Notes: a model not told the origin generated them from the letters alone. A DNA stretch of 64,000 nucleotides from DASZMX01 sp035551475 (GCA_035551475.1 DASZMX010000125.1:30823-94822); one strand, 5' to 3'. Shown: positions 1 to 8,580, numbered from the stretch's first letter. Program-made: numbers and translations.

Positions 1-79
1 CGCCGGAACCCTGCCAGCCGACTAGGCTGCCGCCCTTTATCCGTGCCATCGGACGGAGGGCTGCTTAAAATCCAGGCGG

Positions 80-1963
80 ATGAGCAAGATTGTCGGCATA
101 GATTTAGGCACAACCAATTCACTGGTGGCGACCGTGGATTCCGGCATTCCCTATGTGATTGCGGACGCGGACGGGCGGCGCCTGACGCCGTCCGTAGCGC
201 ACTTTCCCGCGGGCGGCGGCGAACCGGTGGTGGGCGAGCCGGCCAACCGGGTGCGCGCGGTGCAACCGGAGCGGACGGCGTATTCCATCAAGCGTTTCAT
301 GGGCCGGCGCGGCGCGGAAATCGCCCAGGAGGAAATGGTGTTGACTTACGCCGTGCGCGGGGCGGGCGACGGCCCGGTGACGGCGCTGCTGGGAGATCGC
401 GCCTATTCGCCCGAGGAAATTTCCGCGGAGATCTTGAAGAAATTGAAGCGCGACGCCGCCGCCGCGCTCGGCGAGGAAGTGTCGCGCGCCGTCATCACTG
501 TGCCCGCTTATTTCAACGACGCCCAACGGAACGCGACCAAGCGCGCGGGAGAATTGGCGGGATTCACGGTGGAGCGCATTGTCAATGAACCCACCGCCGC
601 CGCGCTGGCCTATGGATTGAATCGGTTGCGCGAGAAATCGAAAATTGCCGTGTACGATTTGGGCGGCGGAACGTTCGATTTGTCGATTCTCGAACTGAAC
701 GAGGGCGTGTTTCAAGTGCTGTCCACCAATGGCAACACTCGTCTCGGAGGCGACGACATCGATGCGAGGATCAGTGAGTTTCTCGCCGCGAAAATCAAGG
801 CGGCGGGCGGGCCGGAAGCGGCCGGAAACAGCCTGTGGCTGGCGCGGATTCGCGAGGCTGCGGAAAAGGCGAAAATTGATTTGTCCACGGCGGAAACGGT
901 CGAAATTTCCCTCCCCTTTCTGGCGGGCGGGTTTCATTTTCAATATCAATTGACGCGGGCGGAATTGGAGTCGTTGGCGCGCGAAATTATTGCGCGCACG
1001 CGCGCGCATTGTCTCCGCGCCCTGGCCGACGCCAAACTGGCGGCGAAAGACCTCGATCAAGTGGCGCTGGTGGGCGGCCAGACGCGCATGCCGCTGGTGC
1101 GGCGCATGGTCGCGGAGATTTTTGGCTGCGCGGAATTCAGCGAGACGCGCGGCGACCTGCGCCTGGGCGAAACGCATCACAAGGCGGACGGCCCGTTGTT
1201 GAACACTTCGCAGAATCCCGACGAGGCCGTGGCGCTGGGCGCGGCAATTCAGGCGGAAATTCTGAGCGGCGGATTTCGCGATGTGCTGCTGCTGGACATC
1301 ACCCCGTTGTCGCTCGGCATTGAAACCTTCGGCGGCCTGATGAATGTGATCATCCCGCGCAATTCCACCATTCCGATCAAGGCAGGCGAAATGTTCACCA
1401 CGGCCGTGGATTACCAGACGGAGATGCTGGTGCATGTGCTGCAAGGCGAGCGCGAACGCTCCAAAGACAATTGGAGCCTCGGCCAATTCACGCTCGATTT
1501 CGAGCCCGCCGCCAAAGGCGTGCCGCGCCTCGGCGTGCAGTTTGAAATCGACGCCAACGGCATCCTGCACGTTCTCGCCCGCGACACGCGCACCGGCCGC
1601 CAGAAGATTGTGCCGATGAAATCCGCCGTCGATGTCGCCGACGCCGACGTGCAAAAAATGGTGGAGGAATCGGTGGAGCATGCCTTTGACGACCTGCGCG
1701 CGCGCCAGTGGGTGGAAGCGAAATTGCGCGCCGATGAAACACTGGCTGCGACCCGCAAGGGTTTGGCGGATGCGGACGTCAATAATCGCGAGACGATAGA
1801 GCTGGCCATGCGGAACCTGGAGTCGGCTCTCGCCGCCGAAGGCGACGTGGCCGGATTGAAGGCGGCCATCGCCGCGCTGGACGAAGCCACGCGCCCACTC
1901 GCCGAGTTGCTCATGGACCGGGCGATGGAGGCCATGCTGCAACGCAAATTGGGCGGGAATTAA
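80..1963 (+). CDS. Hsp70-family chaperone (DnaK/HscA-like)
   Basis: ATP-dependent cytoplasmic protein-folding chaperone of 627 aa. The N-terminus has the Hsp70 phosphate-binding signature GIDLGTTNSLVA, followed by NEPTAAALAYGL, YDLGGGTFDLSIL and VALVGGQTRMP. The interdomain linker is LLLDITPLSLGIETFGG, and the substrate-binding domain contains NGILHVLARD. Two features argue against the main housekeeping DnaK. The helical lid is short and ends in LGGN without a disordered acidic tail. There is also an insertion of about 20 residues (around RGDLRLGETHHKADG) before the NPDEAVALGAAIQ motif. No dnaJ or grpE lies in the window. An HscA-like or accessory Hsp70 role is possible, but no Fe-S assembly genes are nearby. 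The ATG at 80 sits behind a purine-rich AGGCGG. Confidence 0.93.
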   Translation: MSKIVGIDLGTTNSLVATVDSGIPYVIADADGRRLTPSVAHFPAGGGEPVVGEPANRVRAVQPERTAYSIKRFMGRRGAEIAQEEMVLTYAVRGAGDGPVTALLGDRAYSPEEISAEILKKLKRDAAAALGEEVSRAVITVPAYFNDAQRNATKRAGELAGFTVERIVNEPTAAALAYGLNRLREKSKIAVYDLGGGTFDLSILELNEGVFQVLSTNGNTRLGGDDIDARISEFLAAKIKAAGGPEAAGNSLWLARIREAAEKAKIDLSTAETVEISLPFLAGGFHFQYQLTRAELESLAREIIARTRAHCLRALADAKLAAKDLDQVALVGGQTRMPLVRRMVAEIFGCAEFSETRGDLRLGETHHKADGPLLNTSQNPDEAVALGAAIQAEILSGGFRDVLLLDITPLSLGIETFGGLMNVIIPRNSTIPIKAGEMFTTAVDYQTEMLVHVLQGERERSKDNWSLGQFTLDFEPAAKGVPRLGVQFEIDANGILHVLARDTRTGRQKIVPMKSAVDVADADVQKMVEESVEHAFDDLRARQWVEAKLRADETLAATRKGLADADVNNRETIELAMRNLESALAAEGDVAGLKAAIAALDEATRPLAELLMDRAMEAMLQRKLGGN

Positions 1964-2003
1964 TTTTCTCGCCACGCTGGGCGCCCTCCGCAATCCTCGC
2001 GGC

Positions 2004-3515
2004 GTGCCCCTCCTCCCCGACGCCCAAAAAGTCGCTGAGCAAGTGCCAGTGTGGTCCGCCGCCGAGCCGACTCTGGCCGCTCTGCGCGCCACCGGATTGT
2101 CCGATGACGCCGCGCTGACGCGGTGGGGGTTGGTCTTGTTAAAGCAAAATCGCGCGGCCGACGCGGCGGTGGTTTTTCGCGCCGCCCTGGCCTTAACGCC
2201 GAATGATCCCGTCTTATGGATGAATTGCGGCGTGGCGCATGACCAGATTCATTTGCTGCCGGACGCCGCCGCCTGCTTTGAGAAGTCGCTGGCGCTCTCC
2301 GCCGCGCAGCCGGATGTCTGGCTTCTGCTGGGTCTCACGCGCAAAAAGCAGGGCGATTTTGCCGCCGCTGAAACGGCCTTTCGCCAGACGCTCGCCGGCG
2401 AACCCGAGCAGGCGCTGGCGTGGCAATGCCTCGGTTTGTTGAAGGAGGAACAGCGCGACTATCGTGGCGCCATCGAATGTTTGACGGCTTGCCTGCGCCA
2501 CGGCGGCTCCAGTCCCGCGACGCTGGCGAACCTCGGCAAGCTGTGCTACCAAACCGGCCAATTTCCCCAGGCGCATGACGCCTTCCGCCAGGCCGCGGCG
2601 GGCGATCCGTCCAATGCTCATTATCGGCAAATGTTGCGCAAGACCCGCTTTTTGCACGAGGCGCTCCTGGGCTTGCCGTACGACGGAATCGTGCACGCCT
2701 ATCGCACTTCCTTTTCTCCGGCGGAAGCGATGGCGGAAAGCGAGCTGGTGGATTTATTTGACACCGCCGTGGGCTTGCTCGGCGGCTTTGGCCACCTCAA
2801 GGCGGCGGTGGGGCTGGGCCGCAAGCGGCTGGAACTTTGGCCCGACAGCTCGACCATCCATTATATTTTGCGGGCCATGACGGGAGAGCCGGGCCTGGAG
2901 CGGTCGCCGCAGGGGTTTGTCGTGGAGCATTTCGATTCCATCGCGGAAACCTTCGATGAACATCTGGTCAAGGATCTGGGTTATGACATTCCCGGCAAAA
3001 TTGCGGCGGCGGTGCGCGCCGTCACGCCCGCTGGTCGTTTATATGACACGCTGGATGCGGGCTGCGGAACCGGCTTGTGCGGGCCGCTGCTCCGGCCTCT
3101 GTCGCGCGCGCTGATGGGGGTCGATCTTTCGCCGCGAATGATTGACCAGGCGGCGCGGCGCGGGATGTATGACCAATTGGCGGTGGGCGAACTGGCTATG
3201 TTTTTGCAGCGGTTTTCGGCGCGTTTTGACTTGGTGGTGGCGGCGGACGTGCTGATTTATTTCGGCGATTTGGCTCCCATTTTTGCGGCCGCCGCCGCGG
3301 CCATGCGTCCCGGCGGCCTATTCGCGGCCAGCACCGAAAGCGGACCAGAGACGGGTTATCGCTTGCGGCCTTCCGGGCGTTTTGCGCATGCGCCTTCCTA
3401 TGTGCGCGGCTTGGCGGCGGAATGCTTCACGGAAGAATACTACGCCGACACAACCATTCGGATGGAAGCCAACCAGCGGTTGCCGGGAAATATTTTCTTA
3501 TTTCGGCGCCGTTAA
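2004..3515 (+). CDS. TPR-repeat SAM-dependent methyltransferase
   Basis: 503 aa, starting at a GTG 40 bases after the Hsp70 gene. About residues 1-220 are tetratricopeptide helices with TPR signatures (for example WLLLGLTRKKQGDFAAAETA and LGLLKEEQRDYRGAIECL). The C-terminal ~200 residues are a class I Rossmann methyltransferase: motif I is LDAGCGTGLCG, followed by GVDLSPRMIDQA and DLVVAADVLIYFGD, with a late MRPGGLFAASTE strand. TPR-methyltransferase fusions are common in environmental bacteria and their substrates are mostly unknown, so I assign none. Co-orientation with the Hsp70 suggests co-transcription. The last 18 bases overlap the convergent DoxX gene. Confidence 0.85.
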   Translation: MPLLPDAQKVAEQVPVWSAAEPTLAALRATGLSDDAALTRWGLVLLKQNRAADAAVVFRAALALTPNDPVLWMNCGVAHDQIHLLPDAAACFEKSLALSAAQPDVWLLLGLTRKKQGDFAAAETAFRQTLAGEPEQALAWQCLGLLKEEQRDYRGAIECLTACLRHGGSSPATLANLGKLCYQTGQFPQAHDAFRQAAAGDPSNAHYRQMLRKTRFLHEALLGLPYDGIVHAYRTSFSPAEAMAESELVDLFDTAVGLLGGFGHLKAAVGLGRKRLELWPDSSTIHYILRAMTGEPGLERSPQGFVVEHFDSIAETFDEHLVKDLGYDIPGKIAAAVRAVTPAGRLYDTLDAGCGTGLCGPLLRPLSRALMGVDLSPRMIDQAARRGMYDQLAVGELAMFLQRFSARFDLVVAADVLIYFGDLAPIFAAAAAAMRPGGLFAASTESGPETGYRLRPSGRFAHAPSYVRGLAAECFTEEYYADTTIRMEANQRLPGNIFLFRRR

Positions 3516-3941
3516 ATCCATGGCGTTCTGGCGGTCGGTGTGCGAAGCCAGCCGGGCCAGCGCCAGGGCGCCGAGCGAAAGGCCAAAATCGCGCAAGGCA
3601 ATGTCATAATAATCGTGCGCCAAAAGCAGGTTGAAAATAATCGCCCATAGCCAGAAAGCCATGATCCAGCCGCCGCGCCGCGGTTTGACGGCCACAATGA
3701 GGCCGACAAGAATTTCCACCACGCCCACGATGTGCATGAATGTGGTTGGATTTCCCAGGACCGTGCCCAGCGGCGCCCATAAATATTGTTTCCATTCCCC
3801 CAATTTGACGAGGAACTTGTCCAACCCCGCCACAATCGGCAACACCACAAAACCCAGATGCAGAAGTTGATAGGCCTGATAAACCGGATTTCGGATCTCC
3901 TCGCCTAATTCATGTGTGTGCGCGCTGGCATAAGTGTTCAT
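3498..3941 (-). CDS. DoxX-like four-helix membrane protein
   Basis: 147 aa from an ATG at 3941. The frame is open further upstream, but that part overlaps the neighbouring gene and looks non-coding. Four hydrophobic segments are visible (around LLHLGFVVLPIVAGLDKF, MHIVGVVEILVGLIVAV, WIMAFWLWAIIFNLLLA and FGLSLGALALARLA), which fits DoxX/DUF6041-type inner-membrane proteins. The function of such proteins is poorly defined; some are tied to redox or thiol stress. It lies downstream of the fpg-like gene on the same strand, separated by a strong hairpin. Confidence 0.7.
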   Translation of the reverse strand: MNTYASAHTHELGEEIRNPVYQAYQLLHLGFVVLPIVAGLDKFLVKLGEWKQYLWAPLGTVLGNPTTFMHIVGVVEILVGLIVAVKPRRGGWIMAFWLWAIIFNLLLAHDYYDIALRDFGLSLGALALARLASHTDRQNAMDLTAPK

Positions 3942-3967
3942 AGTCTCTCGTAAGGTACGGCGCGTTC

Positions 3968-3988
3968 CGACCCGCACAAATCGGGTCG
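3968..3988 (-). terminator. GC-rich hairpin between fpg-like and doxX-like genes
   Basis: Perfect 7-bp inverted repeat CGACCCG/CGGGTCG around a 7-nt loop. It can be extended through flanking GGCG/CGCC and GTCTC/GAGAC pairs separated by small bulges. It starts 16 bases downstream of the glycosylase stop codon and 27 bases before the DoxX start. No T-run follows, so it could be an attenuator or mRNA-stabilising stem rather than an intrinsic terminator. Confidence 0.35.
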
Positions 3989-4003
3989 CGCCCTGAGACG
4001 CGG

Positions 4004-4807
4004 CTACGCTTTTTTGCCAGGTTTTTGGCAAACCGGGCACAAGCAGGTGGTGCGCCCACCCACTGTATCGTGGCGCAAGGCGGCTCCCTCGCGTGGACAA
4101 TGGCCGCCCGGGCGCCAGCGTCGATGGATCAGCCAGCGCGAGGGAGGATCGCTCCAATTTTTGCCAATCGTCCGCAACGCCACGCGGCAAATCGAGCGCG
4201 TCACTGTGTGCAATCGCCGTTGTTCTGCGGCCTTTAGCGAACCCGCCCGGCGGCGCGGATGGAGGCGCGCCTGCCACAAAATTTCATCCGCCATCCAATT
4301 GCCGATGCCCGGAAAGCCGGCTTGCAGGAGCAAAACTGCCTTCAACGGCGCGCGTCCATGCCGGGCAAGAAAATCGCTCACGCGAGCCAGCGTGAATTCC
4401 CGCGAAAGAACGGGCGCCGGAAGACGCGTCCACCAGACGGGCGCGCGGGGACTGATCTCAAAGAGGATGCGCCCAAACATGCGCGGATCGGTATAAACTA
4501 GGTCCTGATCTTTTCGGCGGAGGACGAGATGATCATGTTTGTCAGCCGGCTGGTTGGGGCGCGCGTGCAATTTGCCGCTCATGCCCAGATGCACGCCGAG
4601 CCAGGCGTTGCCCGAAAAGCGAAAAAGCATTTGCTTGCCGTGCGTCTTTGATTCCAACAGCGCCGCCCCCGTCAGCGCCCGCTGCAAGGCGGCGACCTCC
4701 ACGCCCCGAAAGATTCGCCGTCCGGTGGCTTCCACCGCCAGAATCACGCGGCTTCTTGAGCAAGGCCATTGTTTGCGAAAAAATTCCACCTCAGCTAGTT
4801 CGGGCAT
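4004..4807 (-). CDS. mutM: Fpg/Nei-family DNA glycosylase with altered zinc finger
   Basis: 267 aa formamidopyrimidine-DNA glycosylase/AP lyase, which removes oxidised bases. The start is fixed at 4807 because the family needs Pro2-Glu3 at the processed N-terminus, and here it reads MPELAEVEFF. The catalytic Lys lies in THGKQMLF. PGIGNWMADEILWQA is the helix-two-turn-helix DNA-binding motif. The C-terminal zinc finger has C-P-R-E at the first half and C-P-V-C at the second, so the second of four expected cysteines is Glu. The finger Arg is kept (GGRTT). The symbol is by family resemblance, and a Nei-like paralogue is possible. Confidence 0.82.
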   Translation of the reverse strand: MPELAEVEFFRKQWPCSRSRVILAVEATGRRIFRGVEVAALQRALTGAALLESKTHGKQMLFRFSGNAWLGVHLGMSGKLHARPNQPADKHDHLVLRRKDQDLVYTDPRMFGRILFEISPRAPVWWTRLPAPVLSREFTLARVSDFLARHGRAPLKAVLLLQAGFPGIGNWMADEILWQARLHPRRRAGSLKAAEQRRLHTVTRSICRVALRTIGKNWSDPPSRWLIHRRWRPGGHCPREGAALRHDTVGGRTTCLCPVCQKPGKKA

Positions 4808-4940
4808 GGAGCCAAGACTATCCTTTGGGGGAAACCCCCGCAACCCATCCGCTGGCGCCTGAGAGGGAATTCGGAAGGCGGCTGATTGTGGCAGGGCATG
4901 AAATCATTGATTAGTAGGGCTCAAATTCAAACTCAAAACT

Positions 4941-5453
4941 ATGAAATTAACTACATTCATATCGATGGTGACGGTGGCTTTGGCCCCGGTGGTGGCGCAT
5001 GCGGACAGCAACGACGAGAAATTCCCGGCGAACCAGCTCACCCTTGACGGTTTCGGGACGTATCATCAAACCTTCCCCACGTTTGGCAGCCAATTCGACC
5101 GCAATTGGAAGCACGGCAACTTCGGCGGCGGCGTGGGCCTGAACTATTTCTTTGTGCCCTACCTCGGCCTTGGGGTGGACACCTATTCCGAAGATCATGG
5201 GGCTTTCTTCAAGAATGTGGCGGGCAGCTTGATTCTGCGCATGCCGGTGGCGCAGAGCGGGTTTGCGCCTTACATCTTTGGCGGCGTGGGCGGCACGTTT
5301 GATCCTGTCAATGAATGGACGGAACACGCGGGCCTCGGCGTGGAATATCGGTTCTCACGCCATATCGGATTGTTCGGCGACTGGCGTTACACTTTCGAGG
5401 AAAAGGAGCCCAATTCCAACCTGGTGCGGGTGGGCGTGCGCTTCGGCCTCTGA
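4941..5453 (+). CDS. small outer-membrane beta-barrel protein
   Basis: 170 aa. The signal peptide has a hydrophobic core ending near VVAHA-D (residues 1-21). After it come alternating amphipathic strands rich in Gly and aromatics (GVGLNYFFVPYLGLGVDTY, YIFGGVGGTFD, GLGVEYRFSRHIGLFGDWRY) and a closing strand RVGVRFGL. This matches small OmpA/OmpW-like barrels of about 8 strands. No peptidoglycan-binding domain follows. The function is not assignable. The 133-bp region shared with the divergent glycosylase gene must hold its promoter. Confidence 0.65.
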   Translation: MKLTTFISMVTVALAPVVAHADSNDEKFPANQLTLDGFGTYHQTFPTFGSQFDRNWKHGNFGGGVGLNYFFVPYLGLGVDTYSEDHGAFFKNVAGSLILRMPVAQSGFAPYIFGGVGGTFDPVNEWTEHAGLGVEYRFSRHIGLFGDWRYTFEEKEPNSNLVRVGVRFGL

Positions 5454-5467
5454 GCCGATTTTGAAAA

Positions 5468-5514
5468 GCCGGCGGATTGTGTCATAGTAAAATGTTGGGA
5501 CACAATTCGCCGGC
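5468..5514. repeat. long inverted repeat (hairpin) downstream of the OMP gene
   Basis: Two 16-base arms (5468-5483 and 5499-5514), GCCGGCGGATTGTGTC against GACACAATTCGCCGGC, pair at 15 of 16 positions, and the exception can form G-U. The AT-rich 15-nt loop contains TAAAAT. It starts 14 bases after the OMP stop and ends 25 bases before the DUF2934 start. It could be a terminator-like stem, or an operator over the small downstream gene's promoter. No T-run follows it. Confidence 0.6.
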
Positions 5515-5539
5515 GCTGCCGCGTCCGGCCTTTATTTAT

Positions 5540-5725
5540 ATGACAACGAATCCTGAAATTGCCCGTCGCGCCTACGAAATATGGGAGCAGTCCGGCCGCG
5601 CTCATGGCCGGGATGTGGAGCATTGGCTCCGCGCTGAAGCCGAAATCCGCGGACGCGCCAACAAACCGCCGACCCGGGCCCAGCCCTTGCTCAAGACGCC
5701 CAAGCCGCGCCGGGTGGTGGGCTGA
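5540..5725 (+). CDS. DUF2934 small protein
   Basis: 61 aa from an ATG at 5540; the in-frame extension upstream runs into the inverted repeat and is unlikely to be translated. Residues 5-33 (IARRAYEIWEQSGRAHGRDVEHWLRAE) form the DUF2934 motif, a short helical module of unknown function found in many soil bacteria. The tail is basic (KTPKPRRVVG). Confidence 0.75.
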   Translation: MTTNPEIARRAYEIWEQSGRAHGRDVEHWLRAEAEIRGRANKPPTRAQPLLKTPKPRRVVG

Positions 5726-5766
5726 TTTGGTTGTGCAAACGCGCGGCGCGCCGCTAGGCTGGGTGG

Positions 5767-6456
5767 GTGCTCCCGGAGCAGGCCACACAACACTATCGCG
5801 GCGCGGAGGGACAGCGTTACCACCGCGAAAAGCGGGCGTTGCCCGAGTTCGCGTTCCCGTGGGTGTCGCGTCTGCGCGCGGAGAAGTTGGCGGCGCATAT
5901 TCAGCCCTCCGATGTCGTCCTCGAATACGGTGTCGGCGCCGGATGGAACCTGGCCGGGCTCAAATGCGAGCGCAAAATCGGTTTTGACGTCTCGGCTTTT
6001 CTCGCGCCCTCCTTGCGCGAGCGTGGCATCGAGTTCGTGCCCGACACGGCTGCCCTGCCGGATGCCTCGATCCATGTGGTGATCTGCCATCACACCCTGG
6101 AGCACACGATTGCGCCGGCGGCCGTTCTGGGGGAAATTCGCCGGCTGCTGCGTCCCGGCGGAAAATTATTGTTATTTACACCGTTCGAATACGAGCCGCG
6201 TTACGAGCATTTTGACCCCGCCGAGCCGAATCATCATCTCTACTCGTGGAACGTGCAGACCCTGGGCAATCTGGTGACGGAATGCGGATTCTCGGTGCAA
6301 CAGGCGGGCGCCGGGCAATTTGGTTATTCCCGCTTTGCCGCGGTTTGGGCGGGCCGCCTGCATTTGAGGGAAACGGGCTTTCGCGGGTTGCGTCGTCTGC
6401 TGCATTTTTTGCGCCCTGGGATGGAGGCGCGCATCGTTGCGATCAAACCATTATGA
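5767..6456 (+). CDS. class I SAM-dependent methyltransferase
   Basis: 229 aa from a GTG at 5767. The methyltransferase-11/23 fold shows VLEYGVGAGWNLAGL (motif I with G-x-G-x-G partly kept), KIGFDVSAF, VVICHHTLEHTIAP and the post-I strand LLRPGGKLLLFTPFE. The HTLEH element is typical of methyltransferases linked to cell-surface glycan or lipid modification, but the substrate cannot be read from sequence. Its stop overlaps the start of the EVE-domain gene (ATGA), so the two are translationally coupled. Confidence 0.75.
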   Translation: MLPEQATQHYRGAEGQRYHREKRALPEFAFPWVSRLRAEKLAAHIQPSDVVLEYGVGAGWNLAGLKCERKIGFDVSAFLAPSLRERGIEFVPDTAALPDASIHVVICHHTLEHTIAPAAVLGEIRRLLRPGGKLLLFTPFEYEPRYEHFDPAEPNHHLYSWNVQTLGNLVTECGFSVQQAGAGQFGYSRFAAVWAGRLHLRETGFRGLRRLLHFLRPGMEARIVAIKPL

Positions 6457-6866
6457 ACTATTGGATCGTCAAGCAAGAGCCGGAATCGTATGCGTGGGCT
6501 GCGTTCGTCAAGGACGGCGGCACGAATTGGACGGGCGTCAGAAATTATCAGGCGCGCAACAATCTGCAGGCGATGAAGAAGGGCGACCCCGTTTTTTACT
6601 ATCACAGCGGCGATGAAAAACAACTCGTTGGCCTGGCGGTTGTCTCAAAAAATCCTTATCCCGATCCCACCGCGGACGAGCCAAATTGGGTGGCGGTTGA
6701 TTTGGCGCCGGTCAAACCTTTGGCCAAACCGGTGACGCTGGCGGAAATCAAGGCGGACCCGGCCTTCAAAGAAATCTTGTTGGTGCGCAATTCGCGTCTT
6801 TCGGTGTCGCCTTTGCTCGCGCCGCAGTTTGAGCGGCTGTTGAAATTAAGCGGAACCAAACGGTAG
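6453..6866 (+). CDS. EVE domain protein (Thyn1-like)
   Basis: 137 aa, almost entirely an EVE domain: MNYWIVKQEPESYAW at the N-terminus, WTGVRNYQARNNLQAM, then KGDPVFYYHSG. The PUA-related EVE fold binds modified bases in nucleic acids; family members include human THYN1 and fusions to restriction enzymes. A housekeeping RNA-related role is as likely as a defence role here, since no restriction gene is nearby. It is coupled to the upstream methyltransferase by a 4-base overlap. Confidence 0.85.
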   Translation: MNYWIVKQEPESYAWAAFVKDGGTNWTGVRNYQARNNLQAMKKGDPVFYYHSGDEKQLVGLAVVSKNPYPDPTADEPNWVAVDLAPVKPLAKPVTLAEIKADPAFKEILLVRNSRLSVSPLLAPQFERLLKLSGTKR

Positions 6867-6871
6867 CCGCG

Positions 6872-8242
6872 TCATTTGCCGATGCAGAACTGGCTGAAGA
6901 TGGAGTCAAGCAAATCTTCGGTGGTCGTTTTCCCGACAATTTCGCCAATGGCGTTGACCGCGATGCGTAAATCGGCGGCCGCCAAATCGAGGCTCAAGTC
7001 CGCGCGCAACGCGGCGATGGTGCGCTCGGTCGCGGCCCGCGCGCGTTCCAGCGCTTCCTGATGGCGCGCATTGATCATGGCCTGCCACATTTCCGCGCGC
7101 ACATCCCCCGACCACACGGCATTCTTGACGGCATCTTTCAACGCTTCGAGCCCGTTCCCGGTGGCGCAACTGACGTCGATGGCAGCCATAGCAGGGGGGA
7201 GATCCAGCCGTGGCGGCAGGTCGATTTTATTGCGGATGACGAGGCGCGTCCGGCCCGCGAATTCCTCGAGATAAGCCTGGTCGGCGGCGGACAATGGCTC
7301 GGAGGCGTCCACCACATGCAGGATGAGTTCGGCGGCAGCCAGCGATTGGCGGCTGCGGCGGATGCCTTCCAGCTCAATCTCGTCCGCCGCTTCGCGCAGC
7401 CCGGCGGTGTCAATAAAAACGACGGGCACGCCGCGGATATTGGCGGTTTCCTCGATGGTGTCGCGGGTGGTGCCGGCGATGGGCGAGACGATGGCCCGGT
7501 CATGGCCGAGCAGTTGGTTGAGCAGGCTGGATTTGCCGACGTTGGGGCGGCCGATGATCGCGGCCCGCACGCCCCGGCGCAGGATTTGCCCCTCGTGCGC
7601 GGTGCGAAGCAATTGCTGCATGAACTCGTGCGCCGATGCGAGGCGTTCCAGGAGTTTTTCCTTGGTGTCGGGCGCGATGTCTTCGTCGGGAAAATCGATG
7701 TGGGCCTCGATGTGCGCGAGCGCCTTCATCAAGCTGTCGCGCGCCTGGTTGATTCTCTGCGAAAGTTTGCCGGCCAATTGTTCGTTGGCGGCGGCGAGCG
7801 CCAGTTCCGTACGGGAATGAATCAGGTCGGCCACGGCCTCGGCTTGCGCGAGATCGATGCGGCCATTGAGAAAGGCGCGCCGCGTAAATTCACCGGGCTC
7901 CGCCACACGCGCGCCGGCTTGCAGGGCGGCCTCCAAAACCATTTTGGCCGGCAACGCCCCGCCGTGGCAGGAAATCTCGATGACATCTTCACGCGTGAAG
8001 GTTCGCGGCGCGCGCATCACACTGACGAGCGCTTCATCAATTTGGCGGCCGTCGCGCACGATATTGCCGTAAAGAATGGTATGGGTTGGCGCAGCGGAAG
8101 GGCGGGTCGATTTTTTTCCCGCCGGCTCGAATATCGCGTCCGCCACGGCGAGCGCCCGGGGGCCGGAAAGGCGGATGATGGCCAGGCCGCCTTCACCGAG
8201 CGGGGTGGCGATGGCGGCGATGGTGTCGAACGCGAAATTCAA
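6872..8242 (-). CDS. mnmE: tRNA modification GTPase MnmE
   Basis: 456 aa; with MnmG it makes the 5-carboxymethylaminomethyl group on U34 of some tRNAs. The N-terminal tetrahydrofolate-binding domain begins FDTIAAIATPLGEGGLAIIR. The G domain has P-loop GRPNVGKSS (residues 231-239), TTRDTIEE, DTAGL and NKID. The C-terminus ends in the diagnostic CIGK with the catalytic Cys. The start is a TTG at 8242 with an AGGAG five bases upstream. It overlaps the stop of the upstream small gene (TTGA), suggesting coupled translation. The mnmG partner is not in the window. Confidence 0.97.
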   Translation of the reverse strand: MNFAFDTIAAIATPLGEGGLAIIRLSGPRALAVADAIFEPAGKKSTRPSAAPTHTILYGNIVRDGRQIDEALVSVMRAPRTFTREDVIEISCHGGALPAKMVLEAALQAGARVAEPGEFTRRAFLNGRIDLAQAEAVADLIHSRTELALAAANEQLAGKLSQRINQARDSLMKALAHIEAHIDFPDEDIAPDTKEKLLERLASAHEFMQQLLRTAHEGQILRRGVRAAIIGRPNVGKSSLLNQLLGHDRAIVSPIAGTTRDTIEETANIRGVPVVFIDTAGLREAADEIELEGIRRSRQSLAAAELILHVVDASEPLSAADQAYLEEFAGRTRLVIRNKIDLPPRLDLPPAMAAIDVSCATGNGLEALKDAVKNAVWSGDVRAEMWQAMINARHQEALERARAATERTIAALRADLSLDLAAADLRIAVNAIGEIVGKTTTEDLLDSIFSQFCIGK

Positions 8243-8457
8243 GGCAGCTCCTGCAAAAACACGCGAGCTTTTTGGTAGCTCTGGCGTTGCAGATAATGGC
8301 GCAAATCACGCGGCGCGTCGGCGGGCAATTGAGCGGCCAGCGCGTCGATGCGCGCGAAAAGGGCCGGCAAATCCGGCTTGGGCGCCATGGCCAGATTGGC
8401 CACGGCTTTTTCGAGGTCGAGCAAGGCCTGCAAAAGTTGGGCTTCGAGATCGGTCAT
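8239..8457 (-). CDS. small helical hypothetical protein upstream of mnmE
   Basis: 72 aa from an ATG at 8457 (MTDLEAQLLQALLDLEKAV). The sequence is strongly alpha-helical and Leu/Ala-rich with an amphipathic pattern (LFARIDALAAQLPADAPRDL), so it could be a coiled coil. I recognise no family. Evidence that it is real is its 4-base overlap with mnmE, whose ribosome-binding site lies inside its last codons. A longer reading from 8550 has no support. Confidence 0.6.
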   Translation of the reverse strand: MTDLEAQLLQALLDLEKAVANLAMAPKPDLPALFARIDALAAQLPADAPRDLRHYLQRQSYQKARVFLQELP

Positions 8458-8580
8458 CCGCCAAAAGATACCGTGGGGCGCGGAAAAAGCATGGCAAAAA
8501 CAAAGAGCGCCGTGTAACGTCGTCGGTCTCTGAGTAAACAAGAACAACACTCCGCTCTAACTCCCGCCGCTCCGGCCTAT

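Noticed and set aside
119..2092. 657-codon open frame antisense to the Hsp70 gene
   Set aside because: The opposite strand encodes unmistakable Hsp70 motifs; the antisense frame is His/Gln/Arg-rich, has no recognisable domain and is the usual by-product of GC-rich third codon positions.
6453..6866. EVE-domain gene as part of a defence island
   Set aside because: No restriction, helicase or toxin genes nearby; neighbours are mnmE and a methyltransferase, which fits a housekeeping RNA-related setting.
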